62,829 bases of DNA from an uncultured Planctomycetaceae bacterium (GTDB lineage: Bacteria > Planctomycetota > Planctomycetia > Planctomycetales > Planctomycetaceae), in NCBI GenBank assembly GCA_903858815.1, contig CAIOKE010000031.1, positions 1-62,829 on the forward strand, given 5' to 3'. The notes under the pieces were generated by a model. It made no database searches and was not told the origin of the DNA. It was given only the letters and a program-made list of their open reading frames with translations. Each line of letters begins with the position of its first letter. The stretch's first letter is position 1. Positions 27,024-34,554 of the stretch are shown here, one piece after another. Both the position numbers and the translations under genes were made by a program.

Positions 27024-27890
27024 GATGGCCTTGACCGCCGGATGAGTCACTCGACGTTCCACACTGATCGCATAGAACTGCATCGTGGTACCGTCCAGTG
27101 AACCAATTGGATACAACCCATAACGCTCCTGCAGATCACGCAGGACAATACTGGCTACGGGAGCAATTCCCAGCCCTTCAGCAGCCAGCAGCTTCAGCAG
27201 GGCAGAATCTTCAATTTCAGCAGACACAACAGGATCGAAGTCCTGACGCTCAAGCCACATCTCCACCGATCGCCGCAGGACTGTATTCTGAGTCGGCAGC
27301 AGCAGTGGCTGTCCCTTCAGCGACAGTGGATAGGCAGGACGCAGGATCTCAGCCAGCTCCCTCGTCGCCACCCAACTGATCCCGGACTCACCCAGCGAGT
27401 GATTGTAAGCCTTCACGCTGACCTGTGACCCGACTGTGCTGTCAGACAGAATCAGATCCGCCCGATGCATCGCCAGTTCAGCCAGCAGATCCGTCAGCTT
27501 CCCCTCCTGACAAATCAACTGCACCTTCTGTGGCATCCGAAACACCGGCTCCAGCAGCCGAAACGCCACCTGCTTTGGAAGAAAGTCCGGAATACCCACC
27601 GTGAATGTCTGACTGCCCCCCTGCTGAGTCCCTCGCAGACGCTCCATCAACTCCCGGCCAGTCGAAAAAATCTCGTCCGAATACTCGAACACAATCTGCC
27701 CAACCTCAGTCAGGCGCAGCGAACGACCATGTCGCTCGTACAACTTGCTGCCCACGGATTTCTCAAGTTGCCGCAGCTGACCGCTGATCGTCGGCTGCGA
27801 TAAATGCAGACTGGCCGCCGCCCGGCTGATACTACCCTCCTTTGCGACTGTCCAAAAGTACAGCAAATGATGATAATTCAACCAGTTCAT
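26988..27890 (-). CDS. LysR-family transcriptional regulator, NhaR-like
   Basis: The 300-residue regulator has an N-terminal winged helix-turn-helix (about residues 5-62, with EGSISRAAASLHLSQPTISG) and a type-2 periplasmic-binding-protein-like effector domain. The start MNWLNYHHLLYFW is characteristic of NhaR-type regulators, which respond to sodium in enterobacteria; here the effector is unknown. The ATG at 27890 fits the family start, and upstream in-frame codons encode an unlikely basic leader. It is divergent from the 33-residue protein gene across a 340-bp spacer and convergent, with overlap, on the CXXCH gene. Confidence 0.88.
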   Translation of the reverse strand: MNWLNYHHLLYFWTVAKEGSISRAAASLHLSQPTISGQLRQLEKSVGSKLYERHGRSLRLTEVGQIVFEYSDEIFSTGRELMERLRGTQQGGSQTFTVGIPDFLPKQVAFRLLEPVFRMPQKVQLICQEGKLTDLLAELAMHRADLILSDSTVGSQVSVKAYNHSLGESGISWVATRELAEILRPAYPLSLKGQPLLLPTQNTVLRRSVEMWLERQDFDPVVSAEIEDSALLKLLAAEGLGIAPVASIVLRDLQERYGLYPIGSLDGTTMQFYAISVERRVTHPAVKAISESARSQLFRI

Positions 27891-28230
27891 TGGGAAATCC
27901 ACGAAAATCGAGTATTTTGCAGGGAGACAGAAGAGCTTTCGGGGACACCTGTGAAAAAACCGAAGTTTGGCGATTAACCACAGGTTCCACGGATGATTAC
28001 GGATTCTTCTCACACAGTGATTCGTTCAAATCCGCGAAATATCAGCGTTTTTGAAGAACCGACATAGAATTTCTGATCATCGCATGCTGGTTTTTGCGAA
28101 AACCGGCTGCACAGTCTCACTCGGGGGTTTTCCTGTCGACTTCGACTCGATATCCTGCCACGCTTCAAAATCAACTGCTGCGGTCCGAACTCTGTCACTT
28201 GCGGTCCGCTTTTCCCTGGATTGCGTCATC
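27891..28230. other. Divergent spacer between LysR gene and the 33-residue protein gene
   Basis: This 340-bp A/T-richer stretch should contain the promoters for both genes and any LysR operator. I could not pick a convincing T-N11-A operator or a -35/-10 pair by eye, and I see no gene. Confidence 0.45.
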
Positions 28231-28332
28231 ATGGCAAAAACTCATCGTAAACTGAAAAAGTCCAATCACGGTCAGCGTCCCGCCAGCTCAAAGGCTCGTC
28301 GCCTGAAGCGTAAGCACGTCAAGCTGTCCTAA
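28231..28332 (+). CDS. 33-residue highly basic protein, possibly ribosome-associated
   Basis: The product runs from MAKTHRKLKKSNHGQRP to a C-terminal KHVKLS. About 14 of 33 residues are Lys, Arg or His positive charges and there is no acidic residue. Size and charge resemble very small ribosomal or nucleic-acid-binding proteins (Thx-like or the mS38/COX24-like type), but I cannot assign a family. It is followed 45 bp later by a textbook intrinsic terminator at 28377-28401, so it is probably a short single-gene transcript. The ribosome binding site is weak. I rate the gene as likely because the composition is so biased and the terminator so close. Confidence 0.65.
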   Translation: MAKTHRKLKKSNHGQRPASSKARRLKRKHVKLS

Positions 28333-28376
28333 GCGACCGCCTGCAAGCCCGTTACGGGCCACCTGACTGAATTAAC

Positions 28377-28401
28377 CTGCCCCTGCGGGCAGGTTTTTTT
28401 G
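28377..28401 (+). terminator. Rho-independent terminator after the 33-residue protein gene
   Basis: CCTGCCC-CTGC-GGGCAGG forms a perfect 7-bp GC-rich stem with a 4-nt loop and is followed directly by seven T residues. This is the clearest intrinsic terminator in the window. Confidence 0.93.
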
Positions 28402-28523
28402 CTGCGCCAACAGTTGTTCTGCCACATTCAATTGGACATGATTCGGACACGGTGATCCCGTGCCCCCCCCTCTCCCCGGATTCCTCCCGCCCTCGTCACA
28501 ACCTCCACACAAGAACTCACACG

Positions 28524-29996
28524 ATGCTGACGCTCAGTGGTTCAGGAAAACGACTGTGCAGTGGCGTGACTCGTCGTGAACTGCTGCAGATCGGTGCGAT
28601 CGGCGGACTGGGACTCAGCAGTTTGCAGGCCCGACCGTCAGGCGGTCCGGCACCGAAAGCGAAGTCCTGCATTTTCGTATTCCTGTTTGGCTCGCCGCCT
28701 CAGCACGAAACTTTCGACCCCAAGCCACAGGCACCGCGGGAAATACAGGGAGAAATGTCGGCCATCAGCACGTCGGTGCCTGGCCTGCAGATTGGTGAAG
28801 GGCTGCCACTGACAGCCACGATTGCCGATCGTCTGACCGTTGTCCGCTCGATGACTCACCAGTATCCGATCCACTGCTGTGCCTATGTGATGTCGGGGAT
28901 GCCAACTTACAGCATTCCGCTGGAAACAGCACCGCGGGATCCACAGCACTGGCCATTCATGGGCTCTGTTGTGGACTATCTGGATGCTCGCCAGCGCGGC
29001 CAGCCCTCTGCGATGCCCAACAACGTTGGTCTGCCGTGGCGTTTCTGCTCACGCGGTACTTCCAGCAATCAGGCCGGCCCCTACGCAGCCTTTCTTGGCA
29101 ACGGCTACGATCCCTTCTGGACCGACTTTCAGGGACAAGGCACGGTTGTCGTCCCGGCACTGAACGCAGAGACTCAGACCGAACAAGTGCTTGACCCGCA
29201 CGCCGGCATTGATTCACTCGGACACTTCACGCTGGCCGATGGCTGCCAGCTTCCAGCAGATCTGTCGCCCGGTCGCTTTGATGCACGTCGCCACCTGCTG
29301 GGGCAGTTCGACGCTGCTCGACCGACCTTTGATCATATCGCCGAAACATTCCGCTGGAACGAACAGCAGCAGCGAGCGTTCTCACTGGTTAGTTCCCATC
29401 GCATCCGGCAGGCACTCGATGTGGATCGCGAATCGTCCTCAACACGTACCCGCTACGGCATGACCCTGTTCGGTCAGTCCTGTCTTGCCGCCCGCAGACT
29501 GGTCGAAGCCGGAGTCAGGTTTGTCTCGGTGTTCTGGGATCCCTTCGGTCCGCACGGCGCCTCTGTCTGGGATACGCATGCCAATCACTTCCCACGACTC
29601 CGCAACTATCTGCTGCCGGTCTTCGACCAGAGCTGGTCTGCTTTGATTTCTGACCTGCATGACCGTGGCTTACTGCATGAAACTCTGGTCCTGTGCACCA
29701 GCGAACACGGGCGAACACCGCAGATCGACAGCGGACCGCGTGGCGGAGCACGGCATCACTGGTCCCGAGTCTATTCATCGGTGTTCGCCGGAGGCGGGAT
29801 GGCTGAAGGCCGGATCGTTGGCAGCAGTGATGCAATCGGCGGTGACGTAGCCGATACTCCCATCAGCCCCAAGGACATGCAGGCCACCGCCTATCATCTG
29901 CTGGGATTCCCGGAAGACGCCACAATCCCCGACCCCCAGGGACGCCCACTGCGAATCGCGGGCAGTGGCCAGATTCGCCCCGAACTGCTGCGTTGA
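28524..29996 (+). CDS. DUF1501 protein, Tat-exported, without an adjacent PSD1 partner
   Basis: The 490-residue protein has a twin-arginine leader (VTRRELLQIGAIGG) and DUF1501 hallmarks: FGSPPQHETFDPKPQAP near residue 60 and SEHGRTPQI in the C-terminal half. The first motif lacks the usual GGP(S/T)H; it reads SPPQH here, so a metal or substrate site may differ. The ATG at 28524 is chosen since it puts the leader at the N-terminus. Unlike the other three DUF1501 genes in this window it has no PSD1 gene beside it, and it converges on the coiled-coil gene. Confidence 0.88.
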   Translation: MLTLSGSGKRLCSGVTRRELLQIGAIGGLGLSSLQARPSGGPAPKAKSCIFVFLFGSPPQHETFDPKPQAPREIQGEMSAISTSVPGLQIGEGLPLTATIADRLTVVRSMTHQYPIHCCAYVMSGMPTYSIPLETAPRDPQHWPFMGSVVDYLDARQRGQPSAMPNNVGLPWRFCSRGTSSNQAGPYAAFLGNGYDPFWTDFQGQGTVVVPALNAETQTEQVLDPHAGIDSLGHFTLADGCQLPADLSPGRFDARRHLLGQFDAARPTFDHIAETFRWNEQQQRAFSLVSSHRIRQALDVDRESSSTRTRYGMTLFGQSCLAARRLVEAGVRFVSVFWDPFGPHGASVWDTHANHFPRLRNYLLPVFDQSWSALISDLHDRGLLHETLVLCTSEHGRTPQIDSGPRGGARHHWSRVYSSVFAGGGMAEGRIVGSSDAIGGDVADTPISPKDMQATAYHLLGFPEDATIPDPQGRPLRIAGSGQIRPELLR

Positions 29997-30111
29997 TTCA
30001 GCACCCGCTGGTTCCCACCTGCCGCGCCGCAGGGCTCTGATGAACGCCACGGCCACCCCTGACGATCAAAACGCAATCGGCAGCTCAATAAACAACATCG
30101 CCAGTACGTCT

Positions 30112-31836
30112 TCACGCGGCGCTAGCGGGGCCGGCACTGCCAGTGTCACCCCGCGGCAACTCACGTTCCGTCAGCTGCTCGATCAGTCGGCGAATTGTCT
30201 GCTCCGCCTCCATTCGCTCCTGCTGCCACTTTCGCTGCAACTGTGCCAGCTGCTCCTGCAGACGAGCCTGTTTCTGCTCCTGCTCCTGCAGTATCTCTTC
30301 GCGAAATCGAGTTCCCAGCTCTTCTTCCCGACTGACAAAATACAGCTCCAGCTCAGCACGATCCTGGCGGAACTGCTTCTGTCGCTCGGCCAGATCCACA
30401 GCCGCTGCGTCCAGTTTGTCGCGTTCACTCTGCAGCTGCAGCCGCAACCGTTCAAAATAGGCGAGGACATCATGGCGGGCCTGTTCCAGACGGGCCCGCG
30501 CAGCATCCGGAGACATGGACTCACGCACAAATGCCGCCCGCGCCTCTTCAATCACCAGCCGCTGCTCAAGAATCTCAGACTGAGTCTGATCCAGTTCGGA
30601 ACGCAGTCGCGTCATTCGCTGTGATCGTTCGTCCAGACGCGTTGCCAGCTCAGCAACGGCAGTCTCCTGCTGACGCACACTCCGCTGCCGACTTTCAAGA
30701 TCCCGCAGGACCGCCTCACGCTCTTCCTCAGTACGCCGCTGCCTCTGCAGCAGGTCTGCGGTTGTGGCATTTCGAGTGCGATCCAGAATCCTCAGCTCCC
30801 GCGCCAGCGAATCCTCACGCTGCTGCTGCAGACTTCGAAACCGTTCCAGCTGCACAAATCGCAACCGATGCAGTTCCAGAAACTTCAGGCGATCACTGCG
30901 GAATAACTGCTGCTCCCGACGGAAAGCCCGCAACTCCTCCTCATGATCCTCACGCGCACGCGACAGATGCTCAAACTGAAATCGATATCGTCGCTGCAGA
31001 TTATTCTGCTCGCTCAGCAGCAACTGCTTCTTCTTTTCCGTTTCCTCACGCAGGCGCTCTCGCTCCAGATCCATCTGCTCGCCGAACTCTTCCCGCTGTC
31101 GCTGCAGCTCTTCGCTCTGAGCCCGCAGCTCGGCCTGCTGCTGATCCCAGACACTCTGCTGCTCAGCCTGACGCTGTTTCAGCAACGCCTGCTCAGCGGC
31201 AATCTGCTCCCGCGCCTGCTCGGCCAGCCGCTGCTTCTCCTGTCGCAACTCATCCGCCAGACGCTGCATCCGCTCAGTATGCTCCTGCCGCTCGGCTTCA
31301 GCCTGAGCCCTCAGACGCTGACGCTCCGCGTCCAGTACCGCACGCTCCTGCCCCAGCTTCAGACGCTCCTCGTCCAACTCAGCACGAACCGACTGCCGCA
31401 GCGCAACACGCTCCTCTGAGAGCGTCCGTCGAGCTGACCGGAGCTCTGTCGACTGACGCTCATGCAACTCTTCCTGCTGAGCACACCGTTGCTGACGCTG
31501 CTCAAGATCCGCAGATTGCTCCCGGTGCTCGGCACGCGATCTGGCAACCTCCGCAGCAAACTCCGAAGCACGCTGCTCAAAAGCCGTTCGCTCAGCTTCC
31601 AGCTGCCGCTGGTCGGCTGACAGCTCCGCACGCCGCTGATGCAACTCGGCAAATCGCTGCTGCAAGGATTCTGCAGCGACCGAAGCCTGCAGCAGAATCT
31701 TCAATGCATCCACCTCAGCATACTCGACCGCACCAGACACAGCCGCGACTGCCCCAGAAGCGACTGATGGCGCAGCAGATACCTCGCCGGACTCAGCCGG
31801 CGCAGGCACTGCAGCAGGTTCTGTCGCTTCTGCCAT
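30112..31836 (-). CDS. Large coiled-coil protein
   Basis: The 574-residue protein has an Ala/Pro/Glu-rich N-terminus (residues 1-40) and is then almost entirely Glu/Gln/Arg/Leu heptad-like sequence from about 45 to 560, so a very long, probably dimeric, coiled coil is expected. There is no signal peptide or membrane segment, so it should be cytoplasmic. The composition gives no specific family; matches to SMC-, myosin- or tropomyosin-like proteins would be compositional. It starts 31 bp after the thioredoxin gene on the same strand and is probably cotranscribed. A scaffold or cytoskeleton-like role is possible but unproven. Confidence 0.82.
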   Translation of the reverse strand: MAEATEPAAVPAPAESGEVSAAPSVASGAVAAVSGAVEYAEVDALKILLQASVAAESLQQRFAELHQRRAELSADQRQLEAERTAFEQRASEFAAEVARSRAEHREQSADLEQRQQRCAQQEELHERQSTELRSARRTLSEERVALRQSVRAELDEERLKLGQERAVLDAERQRLRAQAEAERQEHTERMQRLADELRQEKQRLAEQAREQIAAEQALLKQRQAEQQSVWDQQQAELRAQSEELQRQREEFGEQMDLERERLREETEKKKQLLLSEQNNLQRRYRFQFEHLSRAREDHEEELRAFRREQQLFRSDRLKFLELHRLRFVQLERFRSLQQQREDSLARELRILDRTRNATTADLLQRQRRTEEEREAVLRDLESRQRSVRQQETAVAELATRLDERSQRMTRLRSELDQTQSEILEQRLVIEEARAAFVRESMSPDAARARLEQARHDVLAYFERLRLQLQSERDKLDAAAVDLAERQKQFRQDRAELELYFVSREEELGTRFREEILQEQEQKQARLQEQLAQLQRKWQQERMEAEQTIRRLIEQLTERELPRGDTGSAGPASAA

Positions 31837-31867
31837 GGTCGGGACTCCCTTCCCAAACCCCGACTGA

Positions 31868-32191
31868 TCAGGCCTTGCTGATCGCCGTCAGATACGCGTC
31901 CTTCGGCTGACTGCCGACAAGACGAGTCACTTCCTTGCCGTCCTTGAACAGTACAACCGTCGGGATACTGTTCACACCGAGACTGCCCGCAGTGGTCTGA
32001 CAGTCATCCACATTCACTTTCACCACACGCGCCTTCCCCGCAAGCTCAACCGACAAGGCCTCTAATGTCGGCGTCAGACGCAGACAGGGACCACACCACG
32101 GTGCCCACAGGTCAACCAGTACCAGACCTTTGGAATTCAATACTTCAGCTTCAAACGTCGCGTCCGTCAATTCGTGCAGACTGCCCGCCAT
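31868..32191 (-). CDS. trxA: Thioredoxin
   Basis: The 107-residue protein has the thioredoxin active site WCGPC (W32, C33, C36) in VDLWAPWCGPC, the cis-proline segment SIPTVVLFKDG and normal thioredoxin length. It should reduce disulfides in cytoplasmic proteins using thioredoxin reductase. No signal peptide is present. The coiled-coil gene follows 31 bp downstream, an unusual companion for trxA. Confidence 0.95.
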   Translation of the reverse strand: MAGSLHELTDATFEAEVLNSKGLVLVDLWAPWCGPCLRLTPTLEALSVELAGKARVVKVNVDDCQTTAGSLGVNSIPTVVLFKDGKEVTRLVGSQPKDAYLTAISKA

Positions 32192-32634
32192 GTGATTACT
32201 TTCCTGTTACCCGGCCCGTTACGCCAGACGCAAACCGGGCCTGTTGACTGAAATGATCGATTGAACGCAGTATCGAACAAGACATACACCATGTCAACGT
32301 GGTTCGGCAAACTACGCAATCCTGCGGAAGCTCCCAAACTAACCCAGGCATCACTTGCTGTTGCCATTACGCAACACCCGCACAACACCCCAGAAAATCA
32401 ATCCCATCACCCCAAAACTCCGATTTTTACACTTCTTCAGATTCACTTGGATGAAAGTTCAAAAAACTGCAGTCAGACAAGCGATTTCTGCGTCAGATTG
32501 CCGAAGAATGGGTGTTTTTGTGTAGTCGGTTTGGAGTTCCAGCAAAGCGGTTGCCGGGCCGCTCAAGGATCAACCAGTCAGAACCGCTCGTACCTGTTCA
32601 CAAGTCCAGTTTTTTTTCTTGGGAGTATTGTTAC
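32192..32634. other. Divergent spacer upstream of trxA and the DUF3467 gene
   Basis: This 443-bp stretch separates divergent genes. It is richer in A and T than the coding DNA and has no motif-bearing frame. GGGAG at 32620-32624 is the ribosome binding site for the GTG start at 32635. Promoters for both genes are expected here. Confidence 0.5.
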
Positions 32635-32964
32635 GTGAGCGAAGCACAGGAAGAAGCCAAGGGTGGCGAAAATCAGCAGATTCAGGAAGTGGTGGTCAGC
32701 GATTCCAATGCGAATGCCGGCTACGCAAATTTCTGCCGTGTCTCCAGCACTCCGGAAGAACTGATCCTTGACCTCGGCCTCAACCCAACCCCCTATGCGA
32801 CGGGCAAGGTCGAAGTTAAAGTGACCCACCGGATCATTCTGAACCACTACACCGCCAAGCGTCTGTGGCACGCACTGTCCATGGCCCTGCAGCGGCACGA
32901 GCAGGCCTTCGGCGTTCTGGAAACAGACGTTCGCAAACGCGTACGCCTGCCACAGGGTGGCTGA
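32635..32964 (+). CDS. DUF3467 protein (single domain)
   Basis: The 109-residue protein has a DUF3467-type core from about residue 28 (GYANFCRVSSTPEELILDLG) to residue 95 (KRLWHALSMALQRHEQAFG). The family's function is not established; it is small, cytoplasmic and common in bacteria and archaea. I place the start at the GTG at 32635 because GGGAG lies nine bases before it. A second gene with two such domains follows after a strong hairpin, so the pair may be partners. Confidence 0.82.
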   Translation: MSEAQEEAKGGENQQIQEVVVSDSNANAGYANFCRVSSTPEELILDLGLNPTPYATGKVEVKVTHRIILNHYTAKRLWHALSMALQRHEQAFGVLETDVRKRVRLPQGG

Positions 32965-32994
32965 TTTGATATCAGCAGACTGTTGACATCACTC

Positions 32995-33026
32995 AGGCCT
33001 GGCGTTCTTCAACGCCAGGCCTTTCT
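32995..33026 (+). terminator. Hairpin between the two DUF3467 genes, terminator or attenuator
   Basis: AGGCCTGGCGTT-CTTC-AACGCCAGGCCT is a perfect 12-bp stem with a 4-nt loop at 32995-33022. Only TTTCT follows, so termination may be partial. It would separate or attenuate expression of the second DUF3467 gene, which starts 25 bp later. Confidence 0.8.
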
Positions 33027-33046
33027 GCGATTCAGGCAACTCAAAC

Positions 33047-33685
33047 ATGAATGAACATCCGGAAAATCAACCCAACCCCGATGCTCCGCAAAGCCAGGAA
33101 ATCCGGCATGCCTCCATCGGTGCCCTCGTACCGGCCCACGTCGCGCGAGGAATCTTTACGACTGGTGCCGTCGTGCTGCAGGGACAGCACGAATTCATTG
33201 TGGATTTCCTGCTGAGAATGCAGCAGCCTCATCAGGTCGCCTCACGCATCGTTCTGCCACCGATCGTTGTGGCCCAGTTCATCGCAGCCCTGCAGGACAA
33301 TCTCAAAAAATACGAAGACCGCTTCGGCCCGATTCAGATGCCCGTCATTCCCACTCAGGGACAGCAGGTCCGGCAGTCTGCCGAAGAACTCTATGACACT
33401 TTGAAAATCAACGAGGACGTGCAGTCCGGTTCCTACGCCAACACGGTGATCATCGGACACTCACCCACCGAATTCTGTTTCGACTTCATCACCTCCTTCT
33501 TCCCGCGGTCCGGCGTTTCGGCTCGAGTGTTCATGGCGACCGTGAATGCTCGTCGTCTGCTGGATTCTCTGCAGCACTCCTACCAGCAGTTCCAGCAGCG
33601 ACAGCGCAACCCACAACCTCCACCGGATGCGCCGCCGCAGGATCCCTATCAAAGACCTGATGGTGACTGGCCTCCCGGGCTCTGA
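33047..33685 (+). CDS. Protein with two DUF3467-like domains
   Basis: The 212-residue protein contains two successive DUF3467-like units: one near residues 35-92 (GIFTTGAVVLQGQHEFIVDF to FIAALQDNLKKYEDRFG) and one near 128-190 (YANTVIIGHSPTEFCFDF to RRLLDSLQHSYQQFQQR). The C-terminal 20 residues are Pro/Gln-rich. It probably arose by duplication of a unit like that of the upstream gene. The function is unknown, and there is no signal peptide. Confidence 0.8.
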   Translation: MNEHPENQPNPDAPQSQEIRHASIGALVPAHVARGIFTTGAVVLQGQHEFIVDFLLRMQQPHQVASRIVLPPIVVAQFIAALQDNLKKYEDRFGPIQMPVIPTQGQQVRQSAEELYDTLKINEDVQSGSYANTVIIGHSPTEFCFDFITSFFPRSGVSARVFMATVNARRLLDSLQHSYQQFQQRQRNPQPPPDAPPQDPYQRPDGDWPPGL

Positions 33686-33723
33686 TCCCGTTTCCCGCAC
33701 TTGCCTGCCAAAGATGTTCAGCC

Positions 33724-34536
33724 ATGCCCCGTTTTCGTTACTGCCTCAACGCCAGTACCATTCGTACAACTCCGGTCCTGCAGCAGATCAGCACTGCCAG
33801 GGCCGCCGGCTATGATGCCATCGAACTGTGGCACGACCATCTGGACCTGCACCTGCGAAATGGTGGTACCCTCGCAGACGTCCGCAAAGCACTCGAAGAC
33901 CACGGACTTGTCGTTCCCACAACCATCTATCTGGCTGGCTGGTTTCAGCCGGCCGGTCCGGAACATGATCAGGCTCTGATCGAAGTCCGTCGACGCCTTG
34001 AACAGTCGGCAGCCGTAGGGGCCCAGCGTGCGATCGCCGGACCGCCACCAGGCCCGGCAGACCGAGCTCTGGGGGCTCGCCACTACCACGAGCTGCTGGA
34101 ACTGGGGAAATCATTCGGCGTGCACCCGGCCTTTGAATATCTGGGCTTCGTCGAAGACATCTGTCGTCTGGAAGATGCCATCGACATCGTCAATCGCTCA
34201 CAGCACGTGGATGCCACCATCGTCATTGACCCATTCCACTGCGTCCGTGGCGGAGGCTCAATCGATACCATCAGTCGCCTCGACCCGCGACAGATCGCCA
34301 TCTCGCACTTTAATGACAGCCCCGCCACCCCACCCTTCTCACAACAGGGCGATGAAGACCGCGTGATGCCGGGTGACGGCATCGTCGACCTGTCAGGCTG
34401 GTGCCAGGCTCTCACCGATATCGGTTACAACAGCTGGCTCTCACTGGAACTGTTCCGGGAAGATCTGCTCACCCGCAATCCTCTGGATGTCGCTCGCGAA
34501 GGCCTGGAAAAAATGCAGCGGATTGCCGAAGCCTGA
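33724..34536 (+). CDS. Sugar phosphate isomerase/epimerase (xylose-isomerase-like TIM barrel)
   Basis: The 270-residue protein has the AP-endonuclease-2/xylose-isomerase-like barrel pattern: YDAIELWHDH near residue 30, HPAFEYLGFVEDI, a metal-binding VIDPFHCVRGG, ISHFNDSP and a C-terminal SWLSLELFRED. Metal ligands probably include the glutamate of FEYLG, D and H of DPFH, H of SHFND and E of SLELF. It should isomerise or epimerise a keto sugar or inositol derivative; the actual substrate is unknown. It ends 18 bp from the convergent cytochrome gene. Confidence 0.88.
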   Translation: MPRFRYCLNASTIRTTPVLQQISTARAAGYDAIELWHDHLDLHLRNGGTLADVRKALEDHGLVVPTTIYLAGWFQPAGPEHDQALIEVRRRLEQSAAVGAQRAIAGPPPGPADRALGARHYHELLELGKSFGVHPAFEYLGFVEDICRLEDAIDIVNRSQHVDATIVIDPFHCVRGGGSIDTISRLDPRQIAISHFNDSPATPPFSQQGDEDRVMPGDGIVDLSGWCQALTDIGYNSWLSLELFREDLLTRNPLDVAREGLEKMQRIAEA

Positions 34537-34554
34537 TTTACGCAGGGCTCTGCT

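Noticed and set aside
28377-28401. Attenuator for the downstream DUF1501 gene
   Set aside because: The stem plus T-run lies just after the 33-residue gene and 123 bp before the DUF1501 start, with no leader peptide or competing stem between; a plain terminator is simpler.
30531-31910. Plus-strand open frame of 459 codons opposite the coiled-coil gene
   Set aside because: Its Ala/Pro/Gln/Arg-rich translation is the complement of Glu/Gln/Arg-rich heptads; it overlaps the coiled-coil and thioredoxin genes and lacks a ribosome binding site.
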